NCBI GenBank assembly: GCA_951812925.1
Contig: OX638370.1
Span: forward strand, 46,131,948-46,195,947
Direction of reading: 5' to 3'
Source of the DNA: Calliopum simillimum
Taxonomy: Eukaryota; Arthropoda; Insecta; Diptera; Lauxaniidae
DNA length: 64,000 nt
The notes beneath the pieces were generated by a model that saw only the letters and a program-made list of their open reading frames with translations, did no database searches and was not told the origin of the DNA. Every line of letters begins with the position of its first letter. The first letter of the stretch is position 1. The position numbers and the translations under genes were made by a program. Positions 55,362 to 64,000 of this stretch are shown here, one piece after another.

Positions 55362-56210
55362 TAATCTTTTTGTTAATTAGGAACTAACATTTCCATATTT
55401 GCTAGGATCACGGTGTCATCATAAAATAAAATATTTGTTATAAATTAAAAAAAAAACTCTTCTCTGAAAATTGAAAGCACTCGCCAAGTTGCAAAAAAAA
55501 ATTAAAAAAAAAAATCTTGTCTGTGTGGAGATCGAACTCATTCCTCCTGAGCATTTTGTTCTTTGTTAGATGCTACCATATATTTACCAGCTTTAAGCTA
55601 CAGCTTAATATGGAAAAGGCGTATCTCACATTTTTTCGAAATTGACTTTTTTTGCATATTCTGGTTGGCCACTCTCTAAAACACCTTTCTACAAAAATTA
55701 GGCATGATAATATCAAAAATAGGCAAGTTATAGTAAATTTTAAAAAAGCCCTAGCACAACAAAAAATTCTTGAAAGAAAAAAGCCCTAACTTACATTATG
55801 TAGCATTTAAATAGTGTTAAAATCGATGAGAAACTATTCGGTTAATTTAGCTGAAAACTTGGCAGTGAGTGTATCTCAAATATGGGAAGGTTTTTATGCT
55901 ACACACGAAGGTTCCCGAAGTTCATCTGAAGGTTTTCTGATCAAAACAAAGAATATCTGGGTATACTAGAGAAAAAACATCTATGGTAGACAATCAATGA
56001 ACCTTAGTTGATAGTTTTCTAAGACACCCAAAGGTTCTCGAAGGCTTCTTAGTCAATATCAAGGTATTTTTTGTATAAGACGTTTGACTGATATCCTGGG
56101 GGATTAAGTTCAAATCCCAGACAAGAAAGTTTTTTTTTTAATTATTCCGAGAGTCGACGTGAACACAACAGCTTCAGCACTGATGTTGCTAAGAATCTTC
56201 ATAGGAACGA
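55362..56210. repeat. spacer with an inverted pair of tRNA-like ends
   Basis: AAAATCTTGTCTG..GGAGATCGAACTC (55512-55540) faces GGATTAAGTTCAAATCCC..AGACAAGAAAGTTTT (56100-56135). Both are T-arm/B-box-like ends followed outward by the same AGACAAGA word and a T or A run. This is again an inverted pair of tRNA-like SINE ends. The 560 bp between are AT-rich with GAAGGTT words and no gene. Confidence 0.5.
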
Positions 56211-56214
56211 AACG

Positions 56215-56935
56215 GGATAGCTTTGCAGATTATAAGCGAAAGCTGCTGATTGCATGGAGAATGAAATTCAAACAAAGCGCAAAAGCAAAAAAAAAACGTG
56301 CGCTTAGCACCTCTTGATTGCGTTCAAGGACCAGAAGTTGAACTGACTCCATCGGAAAAATTCCGAACTCAGAGTTTCCTTCCTGTCATAGACCAATCCC
56401 AATTTTCACTACAGCAGAGGCTTGAGGCATACAAACAAGTTGATACCCGTTTTGGATTCCTCAATAAGTTAGATAGTCTTAATAATAAAGAAATTATCGT
56501 ATCCGCGCAAGTTTTAGTAGAGATGTACAGCAATAACTTAGACGAAAAATTGGGAAATAAACTGATTCATTTTAAGACTTTTTTCAGTGAGTTTTTAGGA
56601 GATGATGAGGTAAACGAAAAAATTAGTAAAGAAAGAATGTATAAACTCCTACTGAAAAAAAACGTGAAAGATTGTTTTCCTAACATCGAGGTCGTTCTTA
56701 GGATGTACCTGTCACTTATGGCGACAAATAGCAGTGGAGAAAGGTCGTTTCCAAAATTGAAGCTTATTTAAAATAGACTTCGAACATCAATGTTAGAAGA
56801 AAAGCTGAACGTTTTGACTTTGCTCAGCATTGAAAGTGACATCTTAAGAACAATTAATTAGGAAGACATTATAAGTGAATTTATTAGAATTAAGTGTAGG
56901 CGCAAACTTATAAGCCACTAAGCCATTTTATTTAA
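56215..56935 (+). pseudogene. hAT transposase (ZMYM-type) C-terminal relic
   Basis: A 157-codon frame (56298-56771) reads EKFRTQSFLPVIDQSQFSLQ, then DTRFGFLNKLDSLNNKEI, then KDCFPNIEVVLRMYLSLMAT, then NSSGERSFPKLKLI. After an in-frame TAA the homology continues (NRLRTSMLEEKLNVLTLLSI, then ESDILR). This is the hAT dimerisation region, in which NCSGERSFSKL is the usual motif. The N-terminal half is lost or out of frame, and the copy is inactive. Confidence 0.8.
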
Positions 56936-57119
56936 TAACACTATAATTTAACTAAATTGACTCCTGCAGTTATGTGACTGAATTGTAATCCGATACACTG
57001 CTAATAAAATAAAACGTACAAAATGATTTTTTTCTGGTTTTCAGATAGAAAATAATTTCAGAGTGTAATTTTTGCAAGGTATTTTCCAAAGACGACCCCC
57101 GGACCATCCGTTTTACAAG

Positions 57120-58365
57120 AGACTATCCTATACTTTCAGATGGAACCCGCACCACAAGTTCAGCCTAGGGGATTCCAAGTCCTAAATACGGCTCATTTTG
57201 TTAGGAGAAAAGTGCTTAAGTTAATCTTTTCAGCTAGGTGTTGGAACACTTCTGTACAGAATATTTGGATCGGGGAGCTTACTTGACGTTTTATCATCGA
57301 TGAGACTGTCATCGTGCTTGTCCCAAGAACCCCGTAAGGTTTTACCAGAAAGTTTTTCACAGTTTGTTTTTGTTCGTTCAATACTTCCAGATGGTTACAT
57401 TATTGAAGCGATTAATCGAGGCAGAGAGAACTGGTAATTGGGAGCTGTGCACCTTGAGACAATTCAAAAAATGTTCCCTTACTTTCATGCCAGTGGTCGT
57501 TATTTATACGCTAAATCCACCCATCTTCATTTGCAAGATATGATGAACATAAAAGAACGCATGGATCTGGATAGCTTCAATCAGTTTACAACTGGCGGTT
57601 GTTTCAATATTCGGCGCTCCGATAAATTTTGGGGAGGTATAATGACTGACCAGACAATCGAACAAACCCTTATGAGGTCCACAAAAATTCCAGGCAGGGA
57701 CGTGCAGTTGAAAATATATATTGCAGAAACTGTTTTAAGTACAACGAATTGGCACGAAAAAACTTGCTAAGTCGAAATTTATAAAGAACCAAACGCCGAT
57801 TCAGAACCGGCAACTGAAATATCTAAACAAAAGTAAGGCAATATGTCATTACTCCGTCCAGCAGCTGACGCCTTGCGACTACATTCATTCAGAACCTATC
57901 ATCAAGTCCAAAACTGGCTTGGAAACTATCTTGATCCAATCGAATGGGGCTGGAGAAAAGTCAGTCGTATGCTTATCCCTGTTTTGACAAACTTGGAATT
58001 TGCACCCCCAGAGCTTTTGAAAATCGTGCCATACAAATGTAACAAAAAGTGCAGAGCAGCGTATGGATGTCGCAAAGGGGGGTTAAAATATACTGCAATT
58101 TGTTCAGGAGAAACGTGCACTAATGTTGCGGAAGTTGCTGACGTGGGCGACGAAAAACCAGTAGAGAATGCGACTTGAGCTTTCCTGAAGTTTTTCACTG
58201 CCGAGATATTGACGAAAGCATGTCGAACATGAGCGACGAAGCGTTCGAAAATCATGTGGCTAGAGGTGACGACAGTAACAACAACAAAAAGTGGATCGAA
58301 GAGGATCAGACGCAGTTAAGGGTGCGTGTAACTAACTTTATTTTACGGAAGAGTGACGATTAAAA
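57120..58365 (+). pseudogene. relic of a multicopy arthropod protein with CXC-like Cys cluster
   Basis: 57395-57768 reads LKRLIEAERTGNWE, then (frame shifted) HLETIQKMFPYFHASGRYLY, then TGGCFNIRRSDKFWGGIMTD, then QTIEQTLMRS. 57843-58178 reads TYHQVQNWLGNYLDPIEWGW, then PYKCNKKCRAAYGCRKGGLK, then CSGETCTN. These blocks appear in the same order in uncharacterised, highly repeated proteins of insects and aphids, which end in a C-x-C-type cluster. Here the frame is broken and a cluster Cys is replaced (LKYTAIC). It is probably transposon-derived; the function is unknown. Confidence 0.6.
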
Positions 58366-58380
58366 ATACTATGTAGCGTG

Positions 58381-58695
58381 CACGGAGAAAAATACGTATA
58401 ATAATTTTTACTGTATTGGCTAGTCGAAAAATTAAAGTAATCAACACTAAATTTCAAATATAAATTACCTAACGTATGAACTATTTGATGGGTCCGTAAA
58501 GTCACATTTACAAATAAAATGTTTGAACTATACAGTAAGGTAAATATCACGCCAATTTTTTCATTAAAATTACTAGACTGTGAGGTCATTCGAACAATCT
58601 GAATTGACTTCGGTGTAAAGTTGTCACTATTCTGACTTGAAAATCTGGTAAAATTTATGAGAAATAAAGTAGCAGGTACTATTTTTTTCTCCGTG
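58381..58695. mobile_element. 315-bp CACGGAGAAAAA-ended MITE
   Basis: The ends CACGGAGAAAAA and TTTTTTCTCCGTG are inverted. Internal segments (GATGGGTCCGTAAAGTCA, AAATATCACGCCAATTTTTT, AAGTTGTCACTATTCTGACT) match, in reverse, the two flanks of the long element at 34192-36118. Confidence 0.8.
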
Positions 58696-58946
58696 TATGT
58701 CTTCAAAAGGACTATAATCCACAAAAAAAAAATTATTATAAGTATATCGTAATTAGCAAGTTATAAGAGTTTGAAATGTGTCACGTCCGCAATTATACGA
58801 TAAGTAAGTATAAATAAAAATTAAATTTTGTATGTGTCTTTGGATATCCCATTGGATTCAAAAAATATGCGGTTGCTTTTCTTGAAACTTTGAAATTGTG
58901 TTAGAAGAATCATGTTTCAGCATACTTTTTAAATTTTTAGAAAAAC
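58696..58946. other. short AT-rich spacer
   Basis: Nothing recognised. Confidence 0.4.
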
Positions 58947-58959
58947 TAATTTCTGAAAT

Positions 58960-59654
58960 GAAGTTAGTTTATTTTTTTGTTTTTTTAGTTTTTTTGCTTG
59001 TATAGTACTAATGAAAGTACCAACGCGTTTTTTTCTAAATTGAAGTATGATAATTTTTTATATTGAACTAATTAAACAGTCATTTTTGCAATTTTTCAAC
59101 AACAGACGAAAGCAAGTGTTAACATGGAAATTGATTACATATGTTTCGGCTACTTCCACACACATATTTATATATTTTCATATATAAACATGTATATAGC
59201 CTCATCAGATCAGTTTTAGTTAAATCTTGCCAGAAACCGTACTCGCCCTTGTAGGTTTTAATTGTAGCTAGCGTAGCATGTCTCAAAACCAGAGTGTGTT
59301 ACCAACCAACAATTTGGCAATTTTTCACAACAGACGGCGCTAGTGAGCCTTATGATTTATTCATAATGACGATCCTGTTCAGAGAGTTTACTCGTGACCT
59401 ATAGCCCAATCGCTTAAGCACCGCGTTCTCTTTCATTAGAAAACCGGAGTCACGGGTTCGAGTACGGTTTCTGGCAAGATTTAACTAAAACTGATCTGAT
59501 GAGGCTATATACATGTTTATATATGAAAATATATAAATATGTGTGTGGAAGTAGCCGAAACATATGTAATCAATTTCCATGTTAACACTTGCTTTCGTCT
59601 GTTGTTGAAAAATTGCAAAAATGACTGTTTAATGTTCAATATAAAAAATTATCA
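58960..59654. mobile_element. inverted-dimer tRNA-like SINE element, second locus
   Basis: It is flanked by a perfect 13-bp duplication, TAATTTCTGAAAT (58947-58959, 59655-59667). The left part is the antisense unit ending at GCCAGAAACCGTACTCG (59245). It joins directly to a sense unit (59246-59654) with the same A/B-box-like head as at 8430-8490. One outer end is long (GAAGTTAGTTTATTTT...) and the other short (stops at ATTATCA). This is the mirror image of the arrangement at 7829-9326. Confidence 0.82.
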
Positions 59655-59667
59655 TAATTTCTGAAAT

Positions 59668-60285
59668 ATTTCGCAGAATTTCGTACTTTTGTAGATGCGA
59701 GGTAAAAACACTTCCGTTTTGTGTTACGTCCGAACTTTGGCGGTCTCTTTCCACGGTGCACTATTTTTCACTGTTTTCTTCGAGTGAACTTTAAGGAACC
59801 ATTATTAACTATACCGAAATTTAATGAAATGACATTTAATGAAATGGACTATACTTTTTATATGAAAAAAAAAAAAAAAAAAAATTCCCCAAAATAAGTG
59901 ACCAGGAGTAAAAAAATTTTTAACCGACCCCATTACTTTCCTCTTCTCAGTTATTCACTGGAACATATACACCCCATATTTCCATTCCCTAAGGGAGTTT
60001 TCAACAAAATTTACATTTTCAGGAAAATTTGTATGAGAACCCCTAGGAGGTTGAGATAAGACATGGACAAAGAAATGTTGAGGAGAAGAAAATGTAAGGA
60101 TTTGCTTATAATTTTTTCCTTCATATGGAACTTTCAGGGCGGTAATAATGCACGGAAAAAACGAAACCGTAAAAATTCATTGAAAATCCCAGTATTTTTT
60201 ACTGATTTTTACAGTAACTGTGCGCCCGTAAAGAAAAACCGTATCTTTTACTGATAACACAGCAAATTTTTTAAAAAATATAAAA
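59668..60285. other. spacer with poly(A) runs
   Basis: A 20-base A run lies near 59865. GCACGGAAAAAACGAAACCG at 60148 recalls the CACGGAGAAAAA ends. No gene is seen. Confidence 0.4.
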
Positions 60286-60287
60286 AA

Positions 60288-60372
60288 AAGTATGTTGTTG
60301 GTGTCGAACTTAAGACCTTTGTGTTTCTAGGCGACGCTGTAACCACTGAGCTACTGTAGCACTTTCATTTCT
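60288..60372 (-). repeat. tRNA-like SINE unit
   Basis: On the minus strand GTGCTACAGTAGCTCAGTGG, then TTACAGCGTCGCCTAG, is D-arm-like, and GGTCTTAAGTTCGACACC is T-arm-like. The acceptor ends do not pair well (GTGCTAC against CAACAACA), so I treat it as a tRNA-derived repeat. Confidence 0.5.
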
Positions 60373-60910
60373 ATTGTTAAATTTAAATTATTTTTCAATA
60401 AAATTTTTTATAATCTCAATCAGTAATAATTGAAATGTATTCTAAGCAAATATTGCAGAGCACACTGGAATTTTTTCATGCGACAAGTTTATACTGATTA
60501 TCTTTGTACTTTTTGAAGTTTAAACCGCATATTTTACTTTCGTGCCATTACTTTTTCATGAGAATTCAGTAAAGTAAGTTATTGAATTACTGGAACAAAC
60601 CGTAATTTTTGATGAGATTATTTTCACTTTGTGCTGTTTGAAAATCAATTTTCGCGGATCATTTTTTTTCGTGCATTATAAAAGAAAAAACATAAAATTG
60701 CCTGTAACTTACGAAACCGAGCAGCTCCGATTTCACTCAAAACAGTTTCATAATCTTGAAATGAGTACGAACACATCCCCATATCCCAATTTTGTCGTCA
60801 ACAAAGTCAAACTCAAAACACGTAGGAGCTCATTGTGCGCTACGACATAAGCACTGTAAAGCGCTTTGTTCTCAGATTGAATTCCACTTTTTTGTTTTGT
60901 ATGAGAATGG

Positions 60911-62034
60911 TGTGGTCTGACAAAAGAGAGGCAGCTCTGACAATGATTTATTGATTCATATTCATGACCCACATCCACGATATATTTTTTTTTTTTTCAC
61001 CGACAAAATTAAAAAAAAAAACATGCAAAATGGTGAAGAAAATAGCGGTTATTTCCAATCTGAAAGTATTTTTAAAATCGGTTCAGCCCAATTTTTTTAA
61101 ATTCCGATTTATTGAAAAATCAGCAATTTGTACTGAAAAAAAAAATTAAAAACGTAGCTGTCTTCCTTTAATTACCTGTATCTCGCTTAAAACAAAGAGA
61201 AAATTGAAAACTCTTTATACTTTTGAGCACAATGGTCACACCTACATTTTGACATCAAAAACTTAAAGATTGGACCAGACAGAAAAAACTAGATAGCTTT
61301 TGAAAAAAAAAAAAAAAATTCAGATACAAGCAATTCGTGCGTTTTAGTAAAATGGACATTTACTTAAAAGTTTCTTATCTCGGTCAAAATTTTCGCTAAA
61401 AAGATGTTTAAAAAACAAAAATGTGCAAAATTACATTAGCTATAATTTTTATTCAAGATAATTTTTTATGTGATGCAAATCTTTTAAGAAATTCGTCAAA
61501 AACTGAGTTTTTTAATCTTCAAAGTGGGGTCAAAAAATACCTCTAGTCAAAAGTTGTAATAATATATAATTCTAATGCAATTCTGCACATTTTCGTTTTT
61601 TAACCATCTTTCTAGCGTAAAATTTGACCGAGATAACCAACTTTTAAGTGTCCATTTTTTCCTTTTTCTAAAACGCACGAATTACTTGCATTTGAATTTT
61701 TATTTTTTTTTGTTTCAAAAGCTATCTAGTTTTTTCAGTCTGGTCCAATCTTTAAGTTTTTGAATTTTTCTCTTTTTTCTTTGTTTTAAGCGAGATACAG
61801 GTAATTAAAGGAAGACTCATGCGTTTTTTATTTTTGTTTTCTGTTAATTTTTTCAAAAAATCAGAATTTAAAAAATTCTTTCAAAATGGAAATCACCGCT
61901 ATTCGCTTCATCCTATGACATTTATCTTTTTTTAATTTTGACGGTGAAAAATTTTTCATACATTTTCGCGCGGATGTGCACTTCCCCCACCCAAAAAATT
62001 ATTCTCAGATCTGCCTCTTATTTGCCAGACCACA
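60911..62034. mobile_element. foldback element 3, arms of about 0.5 kb
   Basis: GTGGTCTGACAAAAGAGAGG at the left is inverted at the right (TCTTATTTGCCAGACCAC). The arms continue through AAATTAAAAA, TGTCTTCCTTTAATTACCTG, CGCTTAAAACAAAG and CAATTCGTGCGTTTTAG to a centre near 61480. No coding sequence. The target duplication is not resolved. Confidence 0.8.
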
Positions 62035-62183
62035 GATCACCCATCGTTATGAAATACACAGTATCATGATTTGGTAAATTCATGGGTTTCTACGTGCTAT
62101 GTCAAAGTTTTGAGTTACATAGTTTTGTACATATTAACAATTTTAAGAATTTTTAAGTGTGTTACTTAATGACATTTATAATT

Positions 62184-62299
62184 GAAAATTGATTTTTTAA
62201 TTGAACTTTTAGTCCGTTCCTTGATTTGTCATAATTATGTGTTAGAAAATGCATTGATAGATTTATATGACTAAAAGTTCAATTAAAAAATCAATTTTC
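62184..62299. repeat. short perfect hairpin
   Basis: GAAAATTGATTTTTTAATTG, then AACTTTTAGTC, is exactly inverted around a 53-base loop. It may be a tiny MITE. Confidence 0.8.
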
Positions 62300-62427
62300 A
62301 TATTAACAATTTATAAAATCTGATAGGTGCAAGAGCTTTTTATTTAAATTCTAGGGAAGCGCTTAGAAAAATCTGATTGGGCAGTTAGGCCAAAGCGTTT
62401 TTTATTTGATTTCATGTAAGTCCTTGG

Positions 62428-63949
62428 AAATTTTCAGGTATCTGAAGTTAGCAGACCAACTTCAAAATTTTGAAAAAATTTTGATGAGAGAATTTCCCGT
62501 TAATTAATCGATAATTAACAGTGAAAAGAAAAAATTTACCGCTCTCATAGTTTCTGAGATATAGCTTGGTCTGCTAACTTCTTATGAACTTAACAGACCA
62601 CATTTTGCGTCTTACTTTGGAAATATACATTTTATAGAAAAATTGTTTCAGCAAATGTTTGCTTATTTTTAGTGTAGAATAAGATAATTGAATAAAAGTT
62701 CCGTTTTTTCTAAGAATACAGGGTGCTATGCTCGTTATCTCGGTTTCGAGCACCCTGTATGAATTTTTATTTCCATGGTTAAATATCGGTTTATTATTTG
62801 GATATATCCTCATTAGAAAATTTTAAGAAAACTAAAGTTGGTCAGCCAATTTTTTATATCTCAGAATCTATGAGAGCGGTAAATTTTTTCTTTTCACGGT
62901 TAATTATCGGTTAATTAACGGGAAATTCCCCCATCAAAATTTTTACGAAAAACTTGAAAAAAAAAGAAAATTTTGGTTTCTAACTTTATATGAACTGACC
63001 AGACCACATTTTCGTTTGCGTCTAACTTTGGAAATATACATTTTGTAGACAAACTGTTTTAGCAAATGTTTGCTTATTTTTAGTGCAGAATAAGATAATT
63101 GAATAAAGATTCCGTTTTTTCTAAGAATACAGGGTGTTATGTTCGTTATCCCGGCTTGGAGCACCCTGTATGAATTTTTATTTCCACGGTTAAAAATCGG
63201 TTAATTATTTGTTTATATCCTCATCAGAAAATTTTAAGAAAACTAAAGTTGGTCTTCTAACTTCATATGAACTTGAAATACCACATTTTCGTTTGCGTCT
63301 AACTTTGGAAACATACATTTTATAGAAAAATTGTTTTAGCAAATGTTTGCTTATTTTCAGTGTAGAATAAGATAATTGAATAAAAATTCCGTTTTTTCTA
63401 AGGATACAGGGTGATATTTTCGTTATCTCGGCTTGAAGCACCCTGTGTAAATTTTATTTTTCACGGTTAAATATCTGTTAATTATCTGGTTATATCCTCA
63501 TCAAAAAATTTGAATAAAACTTAAACTTCATATGAAGTTAGCAGACCAAGCTATATCTCAGAAACAATGAGAGCGGTAAATTTTTTCTTTTCACGGTTAA
63601 TTACACAGGCCCACAAAAAAAAAAAAGTACCATGCGCGAAAGATCAGACCACCTAAACTTTATGTTTTTGGGGTCGCTGAATCCAAATATGGTGCCAGAA
63701 TAGCGAAGTTGGTTCGGGTTTTTCCAGAAATCAACAATAATGCTGAAAATTACAGATTTTTGCTGGTTTCTGAAGAAACGCGAACCAACTTGGCTAATCT
63801 GGCACCATATTCGGATTCAGCGACCCCGAAAACATAAAGTTCCGGTGGTCTAATCTTTCGCGCAGGGTACTTTTTTTTTGTGGGCCTGTGTTAACAGAAA
63901 ATTCCCTCTGCTCTCTGGTCTGCTAACTTCAGATACCTGAAATTTTCGA
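62428..63949. mobile_element. foldback element 4 with tandem internal units
   Basis: GAAATTTTCAGGTATCTGAA, then GTTAGCAGACCA, is inverted at 63915-63949. CTCTCATAGTTTCTGAGATA and TTTTCACGGTTAATTA blocks are also mirrored inside. Three units starting near 62571, 62978 and 63253 repeat TATGAACT..ACCACATTTTCGTTTGCG, AGCAAATGTTTGCTTATTTT and CAGGGTG.TAT..TCGTTATC. The three look-alike minus-strand frames are products of this repetition. The Harbinger-like MITE 63604-63890 inserted later. Confidence 0.75.
63604..63890. mobile_element. Harbinger-like palindromic MITE with a readable empty site
   Basis: It opens CACAGGCCCACAAAAAAAAA and closes with GTGGGCCTGTG, flanked by TTA on both sides (63601-63603, 63891-63893). 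Almost the whole 287 bp is a palindrome (GTCGCTGAATCCAAATATGG and CCATATTCGGATTCAGCGAC). Host sequence reads GGTTAATTA|ACAGAAAATTCCC, as in the uninterrupted repeat GGTTAATTAACGGGAAATTCC at 62919. Confidence 0.9.
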
Positions 63950-64000
63950 TAGTGTAGCGAGAGTATTGTTATTTGCCTTTTTATGAAATCGCTTGGAAAT

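Noticed and set aside
60288..60372. Functional tRNA gene on the minus strand
   Set aside because: The acceptor halves do not pair and it resembles other tRNA-derived repeats in the window.
62574..63441. Three look-alike minus-strand frames of 73-79 residues
   Set aside because: They come from tandem duplication of a non-coding unit in foldback element 4; no family and no flanking gene structure.

Overview
The window is eukaryotic nuclear DNA, most likely from a higher fly (Diptera). The evidence is an insect-type mitochondrial aconitase gene, a pickpocket-type DEG/ENaC channel gene with GT-AG introns, AT-rich spacers, and a dense crowd of insect-type transposons (mariner, pogo-like, hAT, Harbinger-like, Helitron, Penelope, RTE-like and jockey-like LINEs). 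I cannot fix the species from sequence alone.

Only two host genes are well supported. The first is the 3' part of a pickpocket (ppk) channel gene, with exons at 6702-7287, 10175-10329 and 10391-10561; its 2.9-kb intron is full of repeats and holds a decayed partial copy of the ppk exon. The second is an apparently intact, intronless mitochondrial aconitase CDS at 39319-41679. Three weaker minus-strand exon candidates lie at 4148-5469, 42256-42441 and 42666-42838.

Layout: 1-6.7 kb holds AT-rich repeats, a MITE, a tRNA-like SINE and a 2.1-kb TIR element that seems to carry its own small spliced gene. 6.7-10.6 kb is ppk. 10.9-24.7 kb is a nested transposon stack: two related pogo-like elements (the first split by a LINE end, a Penelope fragment and a Helitron that itself holds a Tc1/mariner relic), a hAT foldback with a perfect 8-bp target duplication, and MITEs. 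25.0-27.5 kb is a hAT element enclosing a second TIR element, which has captured an intron-containing piece of a host NCOA5-like gene. 29.2-30.7 kb is an RTE-like LINE relic and 32.2-33.5 kb a nearly intact mariner. 34-38.4 kb is more MITE, Harbinger-like and jockey material. 39.3-41.7 kb is aconitase. 43.4-50.9 kb is two adjacent long palindromic (foldback) elements with tandem repeats inside. 50.9-55.4 kb is two copies of an element whose core is a 39-bp minisatellite. 56.2-58.4 kb holds a hAT transposase relic and a relic of a multicopy Cys-rich arthropod protein. 59-64 kb holds an inverted-dimer SINE-like element, two more long palindromes and a Harbinger-like MITE with a recognisable empty site.

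The genes do not form an operon or pathway. The main interest is the transposon biology: host-gene capture, inverted tRNA-like dimers with 13-bp target duplications, a transposon-borne spliced gene, and clustered foldback elements.
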